This document shows positions 1 through 7,326 of a stretch of DNA of 64,000 nucleotides, piece by piece. The notes below the pieces were generated by a model that made no database searches, was not told the DNA's origin, and was given only the letters and a program-made list of their open reading frames with translations. Position 1 is the first letter of the stretch. Every line of letters begins with the position of its first letter. The translations under genes were made by a program, and so were the position numbers. The DNA is from Gaiellasilicea sp963749515 (GTDB taxonomy: Bacteria > Actinomycetota > Thermoleophilia > Gaiellales > Gaiellaceae), in contig CAVVMR010000014.1 in assembly GCA_963749515.1 (NCBI GenBank), forward strand, positions 62,001-126,000, in the 5' to 3' direction.

Positions 1-88
1 TCCTGAGGCGACACCGGCCGAGACGCAGACTCCGCCGCCGGCCGAGACCGCCGCGACCCCGGCCGACGAGGGGAGTGAGACGACCTAA
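1..88 (+). CDS. rpsC: 30S ribosomal protein S3, C-terminal end only
   Basis: The window opens inside a reading frame that ends with TAA at 86-88 and overlaps the ATG of rplP (TAATG). Only 28 residues are visible, all of them an acidic Ala/Pro/Glu/Thr-rich tail ending in GSETT. The assignment rests on position: rpsC directly precedes rplP in the conserved S10 operon order. S3 lines the mRNA entry site of the 30S subunit. The visible part is not the KH or S3 core, so identity is inferred from synteny. The tail resembles the acidic tails of S5 and L15 in the same operon. Confidence 0.75.
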   Translation, partial: PEATPAETQTPPPAETAATPADEGSETT

Positions 89-513
89 TGCTGCTCCCGA
101 AGAAGACCAAGTACCGCCGCGTCCATCGCGGACGCCGCCGCGGCGTCTCGCGCGGCCAGACCGAGGTCCAGTTCGGGGACTTCGGGATCAAGGCGCTCGA
201 GAACGGGTGGATCACCAACCGCCAGATCGAGGCGGCCCGAATCGCGATGACACGCAAGATCAAGCGCGGCGGCAAGGTCTGGATCAACGTCTTCCCGGAC
301 AAGTCGGTGACGCAGAAGCCTGCCGAGACACGGATGGGCTCGGGCAAGGGCTCCCCGGAGCACTGGGTCGCCGTCGTCAAGCCGGGCCGCGTGATGTTCG
401 AGCTGGCCGGCGTCGCCGAGCCGCTCGCCAAGGAGGCGCTGCGCCTCGCGGGCTCGAAGCTGCCGGTCAAGACCAAGATCGTGAAGAGAGAGGCTGATCT
501 CTTTGAAAGCTAG
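88..513 (+). CDS. rplP: 50S ribosomal protein L16
   Basis: The 141-residue product is full length for bacterial L16. It begins MLLPKKTKYRR, continues with the basic RGRRRGVSRG segment, and contains the conserved KPAETRMGSGKG and VKPGRVMFELAGV motifs. L16 binds 23S rRNA near the A-site tRNA and helps assemble the peptidyl transferase centre. The start ATG overlaps the rpsC stop and the 3' end overlaps rpmC by 11 nt, so translation is probably coupled through the operon. Confidence 0.97.
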   Translation: MLLPKKTKYRRVHRGRRRGVSRGQTEVQFGDFGIKALENGWITNRQIEAARIAMTRKIKRGGKVWINVFPDKSVTQKPAETRMGSGKGSPEHWVAVVKPGRVMFELAGVAEPLAKEALRLAGSKLPVKTKIVKREADLFES

Positions 514-703
514 TCAGCTCCGCGACATGACAGACGACGAGCTTCAGCGGACGCTCGGCGAGCGCCGCCAGGAGCTGTTCAACCTCCGCTTCCAGTCCGC
601 GACCGGCGCGCTCGACAACAGTGCCCGGCTGCGCTCGGCGAAGCGCGAGATCGCACGCATTCTGACCGTCCGCCTCGAGCGGGACCGACTGGGGAACACG
701 TAA
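503..703 (+). CDS. rpmC: 50S ribosomal protein L29
   Basis: A 66-residue helical protein with the L29 signature MTDDELQRTLGERRQELFNLRF followed by a short basic second helix. L29 sits at the polypeptide exit tunnel and contributes to the docking site for trigger factor and SRP. The start is TTG at 503, inside the end of rplP; the first in-frame ATG (residue 9) would also give a plausible protein. The stop is immediately followed by the rpsQ ATG, with no gap. Confidence 0.95.
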   Translation: MKASQLRDMTDDELQRTLGERRQELFNLRFQSATGALDNSARLRSAKREIARILTVRLERDRLGNT

Positions 704-1612
704 ATGGCTGAGAAGAAGGCAGCACCAAAGAAAAAGAAGGCTGAGAAGGCGCCCGTCGAGGAGACGGTGGCCGAGGCGACGGAGACCACCGAGGCTGCGA
801 CGCCTGCCGCCGACCAGGGAGATCCGGTGGCCTCGACCGAGGCGATCGAGGACGCTGCGACCGAGGAGCCTGTGGTCGAGGAGGCGCCGGCCGAGGAGCC
901 TGCGCACGTCGAGGAGCCGGTCGCCGAGGCGGAGCCCGAGCCTGCGGTCGAGGAGCCCGTCGCCGAGGAAGCACCGGCCGAGGAGCCCGTTGCGGAGGTC
1001 GAGCCCGAGCCCGTGGCGGAGGAGCCTGTGGCCGAGGAGACTGTGGCCGAGGAGACTCCGGTCGAGGAGCCTGTCGCGGAGGAGCCGGTTGCGGAGGAGC
1101 CGGTGGCCGAAGTGGCCGCCGCGGAGGAGCCCGCCGTCGAGGAGCCTGCTGCCGAAGAGTCTGTCGCCGAGGAGCCGGCAGCCGAAGCTGAAGCAGAGGC
1201 GCCGCCGGCCGAGCCGGCCGCGCCCGCCCCGCAGTCCGGTCCCAAGCCGAAGCGCAAGCGCATGCCCCGCGCGCTCCGCCCGAGCACGAAGAAGGGTCGC
1301 GTCAAGCGCGAGAAGGCGACCGAGCGTAAGCCGATCGTCCGGATCCCGAAGCCCGAGAGCGAATTCGGCCGGCGCCAGGAGCGCCTCGGCACGGTGGTCT
1401 CGGACAAGGGCGACAAGTCGATCGTCGTCAAGGTCGACACGATCAAAGCGCACCGGAAGTACAAGAAGGTCATCCGCCAGTCGAAGCGCTTCCATGCCCA
1501 CGACGAGCAGAACGCCGCCAAGATCGGCGACGTCGTGAAGATCATCGAGACGCGTCCGATCTCGAAGACGAAGAACTGGCGCCTGGCCGAGATCATCGAG
1601 GTCGCACAGTGA
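704..1612 (+). CDS. rpsQ: 30S ribosomal protein S17 with a long acidic N-terminal extension
   Basis: The last ~85 residues (about 218-302) are a normal S17: RRQERLGTVVSDKGDKSIVV, the AHRKYKKVIRQSKRF basic segment and IGDVVKIIETRPISKTKNW. S17 binds 16S rRNA early in 30S assembly. Ahead of it lies an unusual extension: a short Lys-rich start (MAEKKAAPKKKK), about 150 residues of imperfect EEPVAEE-type repeats, then a strongly basic linker (KPKRKRMPRALRPSTKKGRVKRE). Ordinary S17 is about 85 residues. The ATG directly follows the rpmC stop and the frame stays open throughout, so the extension is part of the gene as sequenced. Its function is unknown. Confidence 0.93.
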   Translation: MAEKKAAPKKKKAEKAPVEETVAEATETTEAATPAADQGDPVASTEAIEDAATEEPVVEEAPAEEPAHVEEPVAEAEPEPAVEEPVAEEAPAEEPVAEVEPEPVAEEPVAEETVAEETPVEEPVAEEPVAEEPVAEVAAAEEPAVEEPAAEESVAEEPAAEAEAEAPPAEPAAPAPQSGPKPKRKRMPRALRPSTKKGRVKREKATERKPIVRIPKPESEFGRRQERLGTVVSDKGDKSIVVKVDTIKAHRKYKKVIRQSKRFHAHDEQNAAKIGDVVKIIETRPISKTKNWRLAEIIEVAQ

Positions 1613-1625
1613 TTTCGGAGAACCG

Positions 1626-1994
1626 ATGATCCAGCAGGAATCACGCCTTCGCGTCGCCGACAACACCGGCGCGCGCGAGATCCTCTGCATCCGCGTCATG
1701 GGCGGCTCGAAGCGGCGCTACGCGCGCGTCGGCGACGTGATCGTAGGTACCGTGAAGTCCGCGACGCCGCAGGGTGCGGTCAAGAAGGGCGAGGTCGTCA
1801 GGGCAGTCGTTGTCCGGACGAAGAAGCCCTACGGCCGCGACGACGGCACGCAGATCGCGTTCGACGAGAACGCAGCCGTGATCATCGACGCCGCGCGCAA
1901 CCCGCGCGGGACGCGCATCTTCGGGCCCGTCGCCCGTGAGCTGCGCGAGAAGAACTTCATGAAGATCGTCAGTCTCGCTCCCGAGGTGCTCTGA
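1626..1994 (+). CDS. rplN: 50S ribosomal protein L14
   Basis: A 122-residue full-length L14. Recognisable motifs are MIQQESRLRVADNTGAREI, GDVIVGTVKSATPQG, VVVRTKKPYGRDDGT and the C-terminal GTRIFGPVARELREKNFMKI. L14 is a five-stranded barrel on the 50S interface that contacts h14 of 16S rRNA. It follows rpsQ by 13 nt, with a weak Shine-Dalgarno (CGGAGAA). Confidence 0.98.
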   Translation: MIQQESRLRVADNTGAREILCIRVMGGSKRRYARVGDVIVGTVKSATPQGAVKKGEVVRAVVVRTKKPYGRDDGTQIAFDENAAVIIDAARNPRGTRIFGPVARELREKNFMKIVSLAPEVL

Positions 1995-1999
1995 ACCAG

Positions 2000-2371
2000 A
2001 TGACAGTGAAGATGAAGATCAAGAAGGGGGATCTCGTGCAGATCCTCGCGGGCAAGGATCGTGGCAAGCAGGGCCGGATCATCGAGGCGAGCCCGAGCGA
2101 CGGCCGTGTCCTGGTCGAGAACCTGAACGTGATGACGAAGCACACGCGCCCGCGTCCCCTCCGCGACTCCAACCGCATGGGCGGCACGCAGATGTCCCCC
2201 GGCGGCCGGATCGAGAAGGCCGCGCCCGTGGACGTCTCGAACGTGATGCTCGTCTGCCCGGTCTGCAAGCTGCCGACCCGCGTCGGGATCAAGGTCAAGG
2301 AGATCAAGGGCGAGACGGTTCGCGTGCGCGTCTGCAAGCGAGACGGCTGCGGCCAGGAAGTGGACAAGTAA
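2000..2371 (+). CDS. rplX: 50S ribosomal protein L24
   Basis: A 123-residue L24 with the KOW motif near the N-terminus (KIKKGDLVQILAGKDRGKQG) and the family segment GGRIEKAAPVDVSNVMLV. L24 initiates 50S assembly near the exit tunnel. The C-terminal part has two cysteine pairs, CPVC and CKRDGC, about 30 residues apart, which could form a zinc ribbon. Its stop overlaps the rplE start (TAATG). Confidence 0.97.
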   Translation: MTVKMKIKKGDLVQILAGKDRGKQGRIIEASPSDGRVLVENLNVMTKHTRPRPLRDSNRMGGTQMSPGGRIEKAAPVDVSNVMLVCPVCKLPTRVGIKVKEIKGETVRVRVCKRDGCGQEVDK

Positions 2372-2943
2372 TGGCCACCGCGACCTACAGCCCGCGCCTC
2401 AAGGACCTCTACTCCGAGCTGCGACCGCAGCTGCAGGAGGAGCTCGAGCTGAAGTCGATCATGCAGGTCCCGCGCATCGAGAAGATCACCCTGAACATGG
2501 GTGTCGGCGACGCGAAGACCGACGCCAAGGCGCTCGACTCTGCGATCGAGGAGCTGACCACGATCGCCGGCCAGCGCGCGCAGGTGCGCAAGGCGCGGAA
2601 GTCGATCGCCAGCTTCAAGCTCCGCGAGGGGATGGCCGTCGGCACGAAGGTGACGCTGCGCGGCGCCCGTATGTACGAGTTCCTCGACCGGCTCGTGTCG
2701 GTCGCGCTTCCGCGCATCCGCGACTTCCGCGGCCTCAATCCGGCCTCGTTCGACGGGCGCGGGAACTACTCGCTCGGCGTGCGCGAGCAGATCATCTTCC
2801 CGGAGATCGACTACGACTCGGTCGCGTCGATCCGGGGTCTCGACGTGACGATCACAACCTCGGCGAAGACGGACGAGGAGGCCTTCGCGCTGCTGCGCGG
2901 CCTGGGGCTCCCGTTCGCGGCCGAAGACAGGAAGGACCAGTAG
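2371..2943 (+). CDS. rplE: 50S ribosomal protein L5
   Basis: A 190-residue full-length L5. Hallmarks are the N-terminal MQVPRIEKITLNMGVGDA segment, the ARKSIASFKLREGMAVGTKV loop that touches P-site tRNA, LPRIRDFRGL and GNYSLGVREQIIFPEIDYD. L5 binds 5S rRNA and forms intersubunit bridge B1b with S13. It overlaps the rplX stop by one base and is followed by rpsN after 3 nt. Confidence 0.98.
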   Translation: MATATYSPRLKDLYSELRPQLQEELELKSIMQVPRIEKITLNMGVGDAKTDAKALDSAIEELTTIAGQRAQVRKARKSIASFKLREGMAVGTKVTLRGARMYEFLDRLVSVALPRIRDFRGLNPASFDGRGNYSLGVREQIIFPEIDYDSVASIRGLDVTITTSAKTDEEAFALLRGLGLPFAAEDRKDQ

Positions 2944-2946
2944 CGC

Positions 2947-3132
2947 ATGGCCAAGACGTCCCTCGTCGTCAAGCAGAAGCGCCCGCAGAAGTTCAAGACG
3001 CGCGCCTACACCCGCTGCAACAAGTGCGGCCGCCCGCGCGCGGTGTTCAAGAAGTTCGGCCTCTGCCGGATCTGCCTGCGGGACCTCGCTCACAACGGCT
3101 CTATCCCCGGCATGACCAAGAGCAGCTGGTAG
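2947..3132 (+). CDS. rpsN: 30S ribosomal protein S14, zinc-binding type Z
   Basis: A 61-residue short S14 of the zinc type. The four ligands are visible as CNKC and CRIC separated by 12 residues, followed by LRDLAHNGSIPGMTKSSW. S14 assembles late in the 30S head. Lineages that carry only this zinc form need zinc for S14; a zinc-free paralogue would have to lie elsewhere in the genome. Confidence 0.98.
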   Translation: MAKTSLVVKQKRPQKFKTRAYTRCNKCGRPRAVFKKFGLCRICLRDLAHNGSIPGMTKSSW

Positions 3133-3142
3133 GAGAGAAGAG

Positions 3143-3544
3143 ATGCTGACCGACCCGATCGCAGACATGCTCACGCGGATCCGCAACGCCAACAAGGCGA
3201 TGCTCGACACCGCCGAGATGCCGACCTCCCGCATCAAGGAGGAGATCGCGCGCGTCCTGCGCGACGAGGGCTACATCAAGGACTTCCGCGTCGTCGAGGT
3301 CGAGGGGCAGCCGTTCTCGACACTCGTCGTCGAGCTCAAGTTCGGCAAGAACCGGCAGCGCGTGATCACGGGTGTCAAGCGCGTCTCGCGCCCCGGTCGC
3401 CGCGTGTACGCGCGCAAGGACCGCTTGCCGCGCGTGCTCGGCGGTCTCGGCACCGCGATCCTGTCCACGTCAACCGGCCTGATCACCAGCCGCCAGGCCG
3501 CCGAGCGCGGCATCGGCGGCGAAGTGATCGCCTTCGTCTGGTAG
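3143..3544 (+). CDS. rpsH: 30S ribosomal protein S8
   Basis: A 133-residue full-length S8 starting MLTDPIADMLTRIRNANKA, with the C-terminal 16S-rRNA-binding motif STSTGLITSRQAAERGIGGE. S8 binds the central domain of 16S rRNA. In some bacteria S8 represses its own operon by binding the mRNA at rplE; no such structure is evident here. GGAGAGAAG precedes the ATG and makes a good ribosome-binding site. Confidence 0.98.
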   Translation: MLTDPIADMLTRIRNANKAMLDTAEMPTSRIKEEIARVLRDEGYIKDFRVVEVEGQPFSTLVVELKFGKNRQRVITGVKRVSRPGRRVYARKDRLPRVLGGLGTAILSTSTGLITSRQAAERGIGGEVIAFVW

Positions 3545-3548
3545 CAGC

Positions 3549-4082
3549 ATGAGTCGAATCGGCAGACAGCCCATCGAGATTCCGAGCTCCGTCAACATCG
3601 CGATCTCCCCTGGGCGCGTTCAGGTCAACGGGCCTCTCGGCGAGCTCGACCAGGTCGTGCCGGCGCGGATGAAGATCGAGCAGGGAGACGGCGAGGTCCT
3701 CGTCACCCGCCCGACCGAGCGCGGCGAGGACCGCGCGCTCCACGGGCTCACCCGCACGTTGATCGCGAACATGGTCGAGGGAGTCACGAAGGGCTTCGAG
3801 AAGCAGCTCGAGATCCAGGGCGTCGGCTACCGCGCAGCCCTGCGCGGCACCGACCTCGAGCTGAACGTCGGCTACTCGCACTCCGTGATCATGAAGCCAC
3901 GGCCCGGGATCACCTTCGAGGTCCCCGTTCCGACCCAGGTGATCGTCAAGGGCACGAACAAGCAGCAAGTCGGCCAGACCGCGGCCGAGGTGCGCTCCGT
4001 GCGACCGCCCGAGCCCTACAAGGGCAAGGGCATCCGCTACCAGGACGAGGTCGTGCGCAGAAAGGTCGGGAAGCGCGCGTGA
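3549..4082 (+). CDS. rplF: 50S ribosomal protein L6
   Basis: A 177-residue L6 with two tandem L6 folds. It begins MSRIGRQPIEIPSSV and ends with PEPYKGKGIRYQDEVVRRK, the family signature that contacts the sarcin-ricin loop region. L6 lies near the GTPase centre. It is 4 nt downstream of rpsH, and its stop overlaps the rplR start (GTGA). Confidence 0.98.
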   Translation: MSRIGRQPIEIPSSVNIAISPGRVQVNGPLGELDQVVPARMKIEQGDGEVLVTRPTERGEDRALHGLTRTLIANMVEGVTKGFEKQLEIQGVGYRAALRGTDLELNVGYSHSVIMKPRPGITFEVPVPTQVIVKGTNKQQVGQTAAEVRSVRPPEPYKGKGIRYQDEVVRRKVGKRA

Positions 4083-4435
4083 GCACCGTCACTACTCGCC
4101 AGGCGCGCGAGCGCCGTCATCGTCGCGTTCGCGGCAAGGTCGCGGGCACCGCAGAGCGGCCGCGGCTCGCCGTGTTCCGCTCGAACAAGGGAATCTTCGC
4201 CCAGCTGATCGACGACGAGACCGGCCGCACGCTCGCCGGCTCGAGCTGGCTCGGCCTCAAGAAGTCGTTCAAGGGCAACAAGTCGGAGCAGGCAGCCGAG
4301 GTCGGCAAGGCGATCGCCGAGGCAGCGAAGAAGGCCGGCATCGAGACCGTCGTGTTCGATCGCGGCGGCTACCTGTACCACGGACGCGTCAAGGCGCTCG
4401 CAGACGCCGCGCGTGAGGGAGGACTGAGGTTTTGA
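4079..4435 (+). CDS. rplR: 50S ribosomal protein L18
   Basis: A 118-residue L18 with a basic N-terminus (RERRHRRVRGKVAGTAERPR), LAVFRSNKGIFAQLIDD, and the C-terminal FDRGGYLYHGRVKALADAAREGGL. L18 carries 5S rRNA to the large subunit together with L5. GTG start overlapping the rplF stop. Confidence 0.98.
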   Translation: MSTVTTRQARERRHRRVRGKVAGTAERPRLAVFRSNKGIFAQLIDDETGRTLAGSSWLGLKKSFKGNKSEQAAEVGKAIAEAAKKAGIETVVFDRGGYLYHGRVKALADAAREGGLRF

Positions 4436-4474
4436 GCAGTAGGTGCGTAGGCTTGACGGAGCAGCAAGCGGAGG

Positions 4475-4491
4475 CGCCGGCTTTGCCGGCG
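4475..4491 (+). other. GC-rich hairpin in the rplR-rpsE gap
   Basis: CGCCGGC-TTT-GCCGGCG forms a perfect 7-bp stem with a 3-nt loop in the 64-nt gap between rplR and rpsE, just before the rpsE ribosome-binding site (GGTGGAG). There is no T run, so a terminator is unlikely. It may modulate rpsE translation or be an inert remnant. Confidence 0.45.
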
Positions 4492-4499
4492 GTGGAGCT

Positions 4500-5111
4500 A
4501 TGAGCACAGTCGAGCGTGAAGTCATCGCCCGCGAGGAAGTGCGCGAGCTCAAGGAGCGCGTGATCGAGATCAACCGCGTCGCCAAGGTCGTCAAGGGCGG
4601 CCGGCGCTTCTCGTTCACGGCGCTCGTCGTGATCGGCGACGAGGTCGACCGTGTCGGGGTCGGCTACGGCAAGGCGCGCGAGGTTCCGCTCGCGATCTCC
4701 AAGGCGGTCGACGACGCGAAGAAGAACCTCTTCACGGTGCCCAAGCACGGCACGACCGTCACCCACGAGATCCTCGGCCGCTTCGACGCCGCACGGGTGT
4801 TCATTCGGCCCGCCTCCGAGGGAACCGGCGTCATCGCCGGCGGCGGAGTGCGCGCCGTGCTCGAGCTCGCCGGCATTCGCGACGTGCTCGCCAAGAGCCT
4901 CGGCACGACGAACCCGATCAACATGGCGAAGGCGACCGTGGACGGCCTGAAGAAGCTGCGACGCCCGGAGGACGTGGCGAAGATGCGCGGCAAGACGATC
5001 GCCGAGGTGCTGCCGTGGCGCGCTCCCACCGAGGCGCCCGCCGAGCCCGAGGCCGTGCCCGCGCCGGAGACGGTCGAGGCCACGACCGAGGTCGAGGAGA
5101 GCGCGTCGTGA
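4500..5111 (+). CDS. rpsE: 30S ribosomal protein S5 with acidic C-terminal tail
   Basis: The core is a normal S5: RVIEINRVAKVVKGGRRFSF (double-stranded-RNA-binding fold), GYGKAREVPLAI, the GTGVIAGGGVRAVLE loop, and TNPINMAKATVDGL. S5 takes part in decoding fidelity and mRNA unwinding at the entry tunnel. I place the start at ATG 4500 behind GGTGGAG; an in-frame ATG at 4443 would add 19 low-complexity residues. The last ~30 residues are an Ala/Glu/Pro/Val tail (APAEPEAVPAPETVEATTEV) not found in typical S5. The 3' end overlaps rpmD. Confidence 0.96.
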   Translation: MSTVEREVIAREEVRELKERVIEINRVAKVVKGGRRFSFTALVVIGDEVDRVGVGYGKAREVPLAISKAVDDAKKNLFTVPKHGTTVTHEILGRFDAARVFIRPASEGTGVIAGGGVRAVLELAGIRDVLAKSLGTTNPINMAKATVDGLKKLRRPEDVAKMRGKTIAEVLPWRAPTEAPAEPEAVPAPETVEATTEVEESAS

Positions 5112-5287
5112 GCACGGTGAAGGTGACGCAGGTCAAGAGCGGCATCGGCCAGAACCCCCAGAACCGCGGCACGCTGCGGGCGCTCGGGCTCGGGAGGATC
5201 GGCAAGTCGAACGAGCTCAAGGAGACACCGGAGCTCGCAGGCATGCTGAGGAAGGTCGCTCACCTCGTGAGCGTCGAGGGCGCGTAA
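5108..5287 (+). CDS. rpmD: 50S ribosomal protein L30
   Basis: A 59-residue L30: VKVTQVKSGIGQNPQNRGTL, LGLGRIGKSNELKETPELAGM, ending VAHLVSVEGA. L30 is a small peripheral 50S protein absent from some phyla. It starts at GTG 5108, overlapping the rpsE stop (GTGA), and its stop overlaps the rplO start (TAATG). Confidence 0.96.
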   Translation: MSTVKVTQVKSGIGQNPQNRGTLRALGLGRIGKSNELKETPELAGMLRKVAHLVSVEGA

Positions 5288-5901
5288 TGGCCGAAGAGCT
5301 CAATCTCCACACACTCAAGCCGGCGCAGGAGCGGAAGGACCGCAAGCGGGTCGGCCGCGGCCTGGGCTCGGGCAAGGGCCGCTATTCCGGCCGCGGCATC
5401 AAGGGACAGAAGTCCCGCTCCGGCTCGAAGAAGATGCCTGCCGGCTTCGAGGGTGGCCAGATGCCGCTCGACATGCGCGCGCCGAAGCTTCGCGGTAACA
5501 CCTCGGCCGACGCGATGCCGATCGGGCCGTTCCGGACCTACTCGCAGCCGATCAACCTGCGCGACCTCGACCGCGTCTTCGCCGACGGGGACACCGTCAA
5601 CATCGAGGCGATGGTCGAGAAGGGGTTGCTCAAGAACACGAAGGCCGATGTGAAGGTGCTCGGAACCGGCGAGCTGAAGAAGAAGCTCGCGGTCACTGCC
5701 CACAGCTTCTCGGCCAGCGCGCGCGAGAAGATCACGGCCGCAGGCGGCAGCGCGACCGCGCTCAAGGAGCCGAAGGACCCGCGCAAGAAGAAGAGCAAGG
5801 CGAAGAAGCCGGTCGCCGAGGAGCCCGAGACCGAGGCCCCCGAGGCGACCGAGGCCGAAGAGCCGGCAGCCGAGGCCGAGGCTCCCGCCGAGGAGGCATG
5901 A
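5287..5901 (+). CDS. rplO: 50S ribosomal protein L15 with acidic C-terminal tail
   Basis: Residues 1-~155 are a standard L15: RKRVGRGLGSGKGRYSGRG, KGQKSRSG, the MPLDMRAPKLRG segment and the C-terminal HSFSASAREKITAAGGS. L15 is a central 50S assembly protein. The remaining ~50 residues are first Lys-rich (RKKKSKAKK) and then acidic Glu/Ala/Pro repeats ending AEAPAEEA, which makes the protein about 50 residues longer than usual. It is followed by secY after 5 nt. Confidence 0.96.
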   Translation: MAEELNLHTLKPAQERKDRKRVGRGLGSGKGRYSGRGIKGQKSRSGSKKMPAGFEGGQMPLDMRAPKLRGNTSADAMPIGPFRTYSQPINLRDLDRVFADGDTVNIEAMVEKGLLKNTKADVKVLGTGELKKKLAVTAHSFSASAREKITAAGGSATALKEPKDPRKKKSKAKKPVAEEPETEAPEATEAEEPAAEAEAPAEEA

Positions 5902-5906
5902 CGTAG

Positions 5907-7160
5907 GTGTTCAGCTGGCTCGCCAACGCGTGGCGCGTTCCGGAGCTTCGGCGCCGCGTCCTCTTCACGGCGATGATCCTGGCGATCTACCGCCTCGGTT
6001 CCTGGGTCCCAGCGCCCGGCGTCGACTCGGAGACGATCAACAACTACTTCGAGGGCCGCGGCGGCACGATTCTCGGCCTCCTCAACCTCTTCTCCGGCGG
6101 CGCGCTCTCGCAGTTCTCGATCTTCGCGCTCGGGATCATGCCGTACATCACGGCCTCGATCATCCTCCAGCTGATGACGGTCGTCATCCCGAAGCTGGCA
6201 GAGCTGCAGAAGGAAGGTGAGTCGGGCTACGCCAAGATCAACCAGTACACGCGCTACCTGACCGTTGCGCTCGCCGGGGCGCAGGCGACGGGCTACGCCT
6301 TCCTCTTCCGGCGCCAGGGCGTGCTCGACGCGAACATCGGCCGGCTGACGCTGATCATCCTGACACTCACCGTCGGCTGCACCCTGCTGATGTGGATGGG
6401 CGAGCTGATCACGAAGCGCGGCATCGGCAACGGCATCTCGCTCCTGATCTTCGCCTCGATCCTCGTCGGCGCGCCGATCGGCATCGCCGCCTGGTGGAAC
6501 GGCGGCCCGATGGAGAAGCTCTTCTTCCCGCTGATCGCCCTGACGATCATCGCCGCCATCGTCTTCATCCAGGAGGGTCAGCGCCGGATTCCGATCCAGT
6601 ACGCGAAACGCATGGTTGGCCGCCGCATGACCGCGGGTGGCTCGACCTACATGCCGCTGCGCGTGAACATGGCCGGAGTCATCCCGGTCATCTTCGCCGC
6701 AGCCGTGATGGCCTTCCCGCCGACGGTCGGCCAGTACTTCCCGCAGACGCAGGAGTTCGTCAACAAGTACTTCCTGCCGACGAACATTCCCTACATGCTC
6801 ATGCAGGGCGTCCTGATCGTGATCTTCACCTACTTCTACACCGCGGTGCAGTTCAACCCGGTCGACCAGGCCGACAACCTCCGCCGCTACGGCGGCTACA
6901 TCCCCGGCATCCGCCCGGGGCCGCCGACCGCCCAGTACCTCGACCGCGTTCTCACCCGGCTGACGCTTCCCGGCGCCATCTACCTCGCGCTAGTGGCGAC
7001 GCTGCCGACGCTCTTCATCCGTTACGGCGGCTTCTCTCAGGCGACCGCCGGCGCACTCGGCGGCACCTCGGTTCTGATCGCAGTCGGTGTCGCGCTGGAC
7101 ACGATGCGCCAGATGGAGTCGCAGATGATGGCGCGCTCCTACGAAGGCTTCCTCAAGTAG
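5907..7160 (+). CDS. secY: Preprotein translocase subunit SecY
   Basis: A 417-residue membrane protein with about ten hydrophobic segments, the expected SecY topology. Motifs include the plug/TM2 region (LNLFSGGALSQFSIFALGIM), PYITASIILQLM, TKRGIGNGISLLIF, and the cytosolic loop QRRIPIQYAKRMVGRR that docks SecA and ribosomes. SecY with SecE and SecG forms the protein-conducting channel of the cytoplasmic membrane. GTG start at 5907. The last base of its TAG stop is the first base of a long-hairpin element that separates it from adk. Confidence 0.97.
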   Translation: MFSWLANAWRVPELRRRVLFTAMILAIYRLGSWVPAPGVDSETINNYFEGRGGTILGLLNLFSGGALSQFSIFALGIMPYITASIILQLMTVVIPKLAELQKEGESGYAKINQYTRYLTVALAGAQATGYAFLFRRQGVLDANIGRLTLIILTLTVGCTLLMWMGELITKRGIGNGISLLIFASILVGAPIGIAAWWNGGPMEKLFFPLIALTIIAAIVFIQEGQRRIPIQYAKRMVGRRMTAGGSTYMPLRVNMAGVIPVIFAAAVMAFPPTVGQYFPQTQEFVNKYFLPTNIPYMLMQGVLIVIFTYFYTAVQFNPVDQADNLRRYGGYIPGIRPGPPTAQYLDRVLTRLTLPGAIYLALVATLPTLFIRYGGFSQATAGALGGTSVLIAVGVALDTMRQMESQMMARSYEGFLK

Positions 7161-7325
7161 GTGCCCCGCCTGGCACCATCCTCCGGGCCGCCGGCGTCCG
7201 CAAAGACTTCGCATGGCGTCGTCCTCAGTCGCGTCCATACCCGCTGGGTATGGACGCTCCCTGCGTCCTAGCCCTGCTCGCTTTGCGAACACCAGCGACG
7301 CGGCAATGGCACCAGGCGAGGCACC
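7160..7325 (+). repeat. Long-hairpin intergenic element, copy A
   Basis: The whole secY-adk gap is one imperfect palindrome of 166 bp. Outer arms 7160-7179 and 7306-7325 pair with a few mismatches (GGTGCC-CGCCTGG against CCAGGCG-GGCACC). The apex is a perfect 12-bp stem, 7231-7242/7246-7257, with a GCT loop. Between arms and apex are unpaired tracts shared with copies B and C: GTCCTCAGTCGC on the left and GCTCCCTGCGTCCT on the right. The right arm contains the only good Shine-Dalgarno for adk (GGCGAGG), which would be sequestered when the hairpin forms in mRNA. It may be a mobile palindromic repeat, a structured leader, or both. Confidence 0.8.
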
Positions 7326-7326
7326 A

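Noticed and set aside
467..1699. Long minus-strand open frames opposite rpsQ, rich in Leu/Arg/Gly repeats
   Set aside because: They mirror the EEPVAEE repeat DNA of the S17 extension; no start signal or family, and the plus strand is clearly coding.
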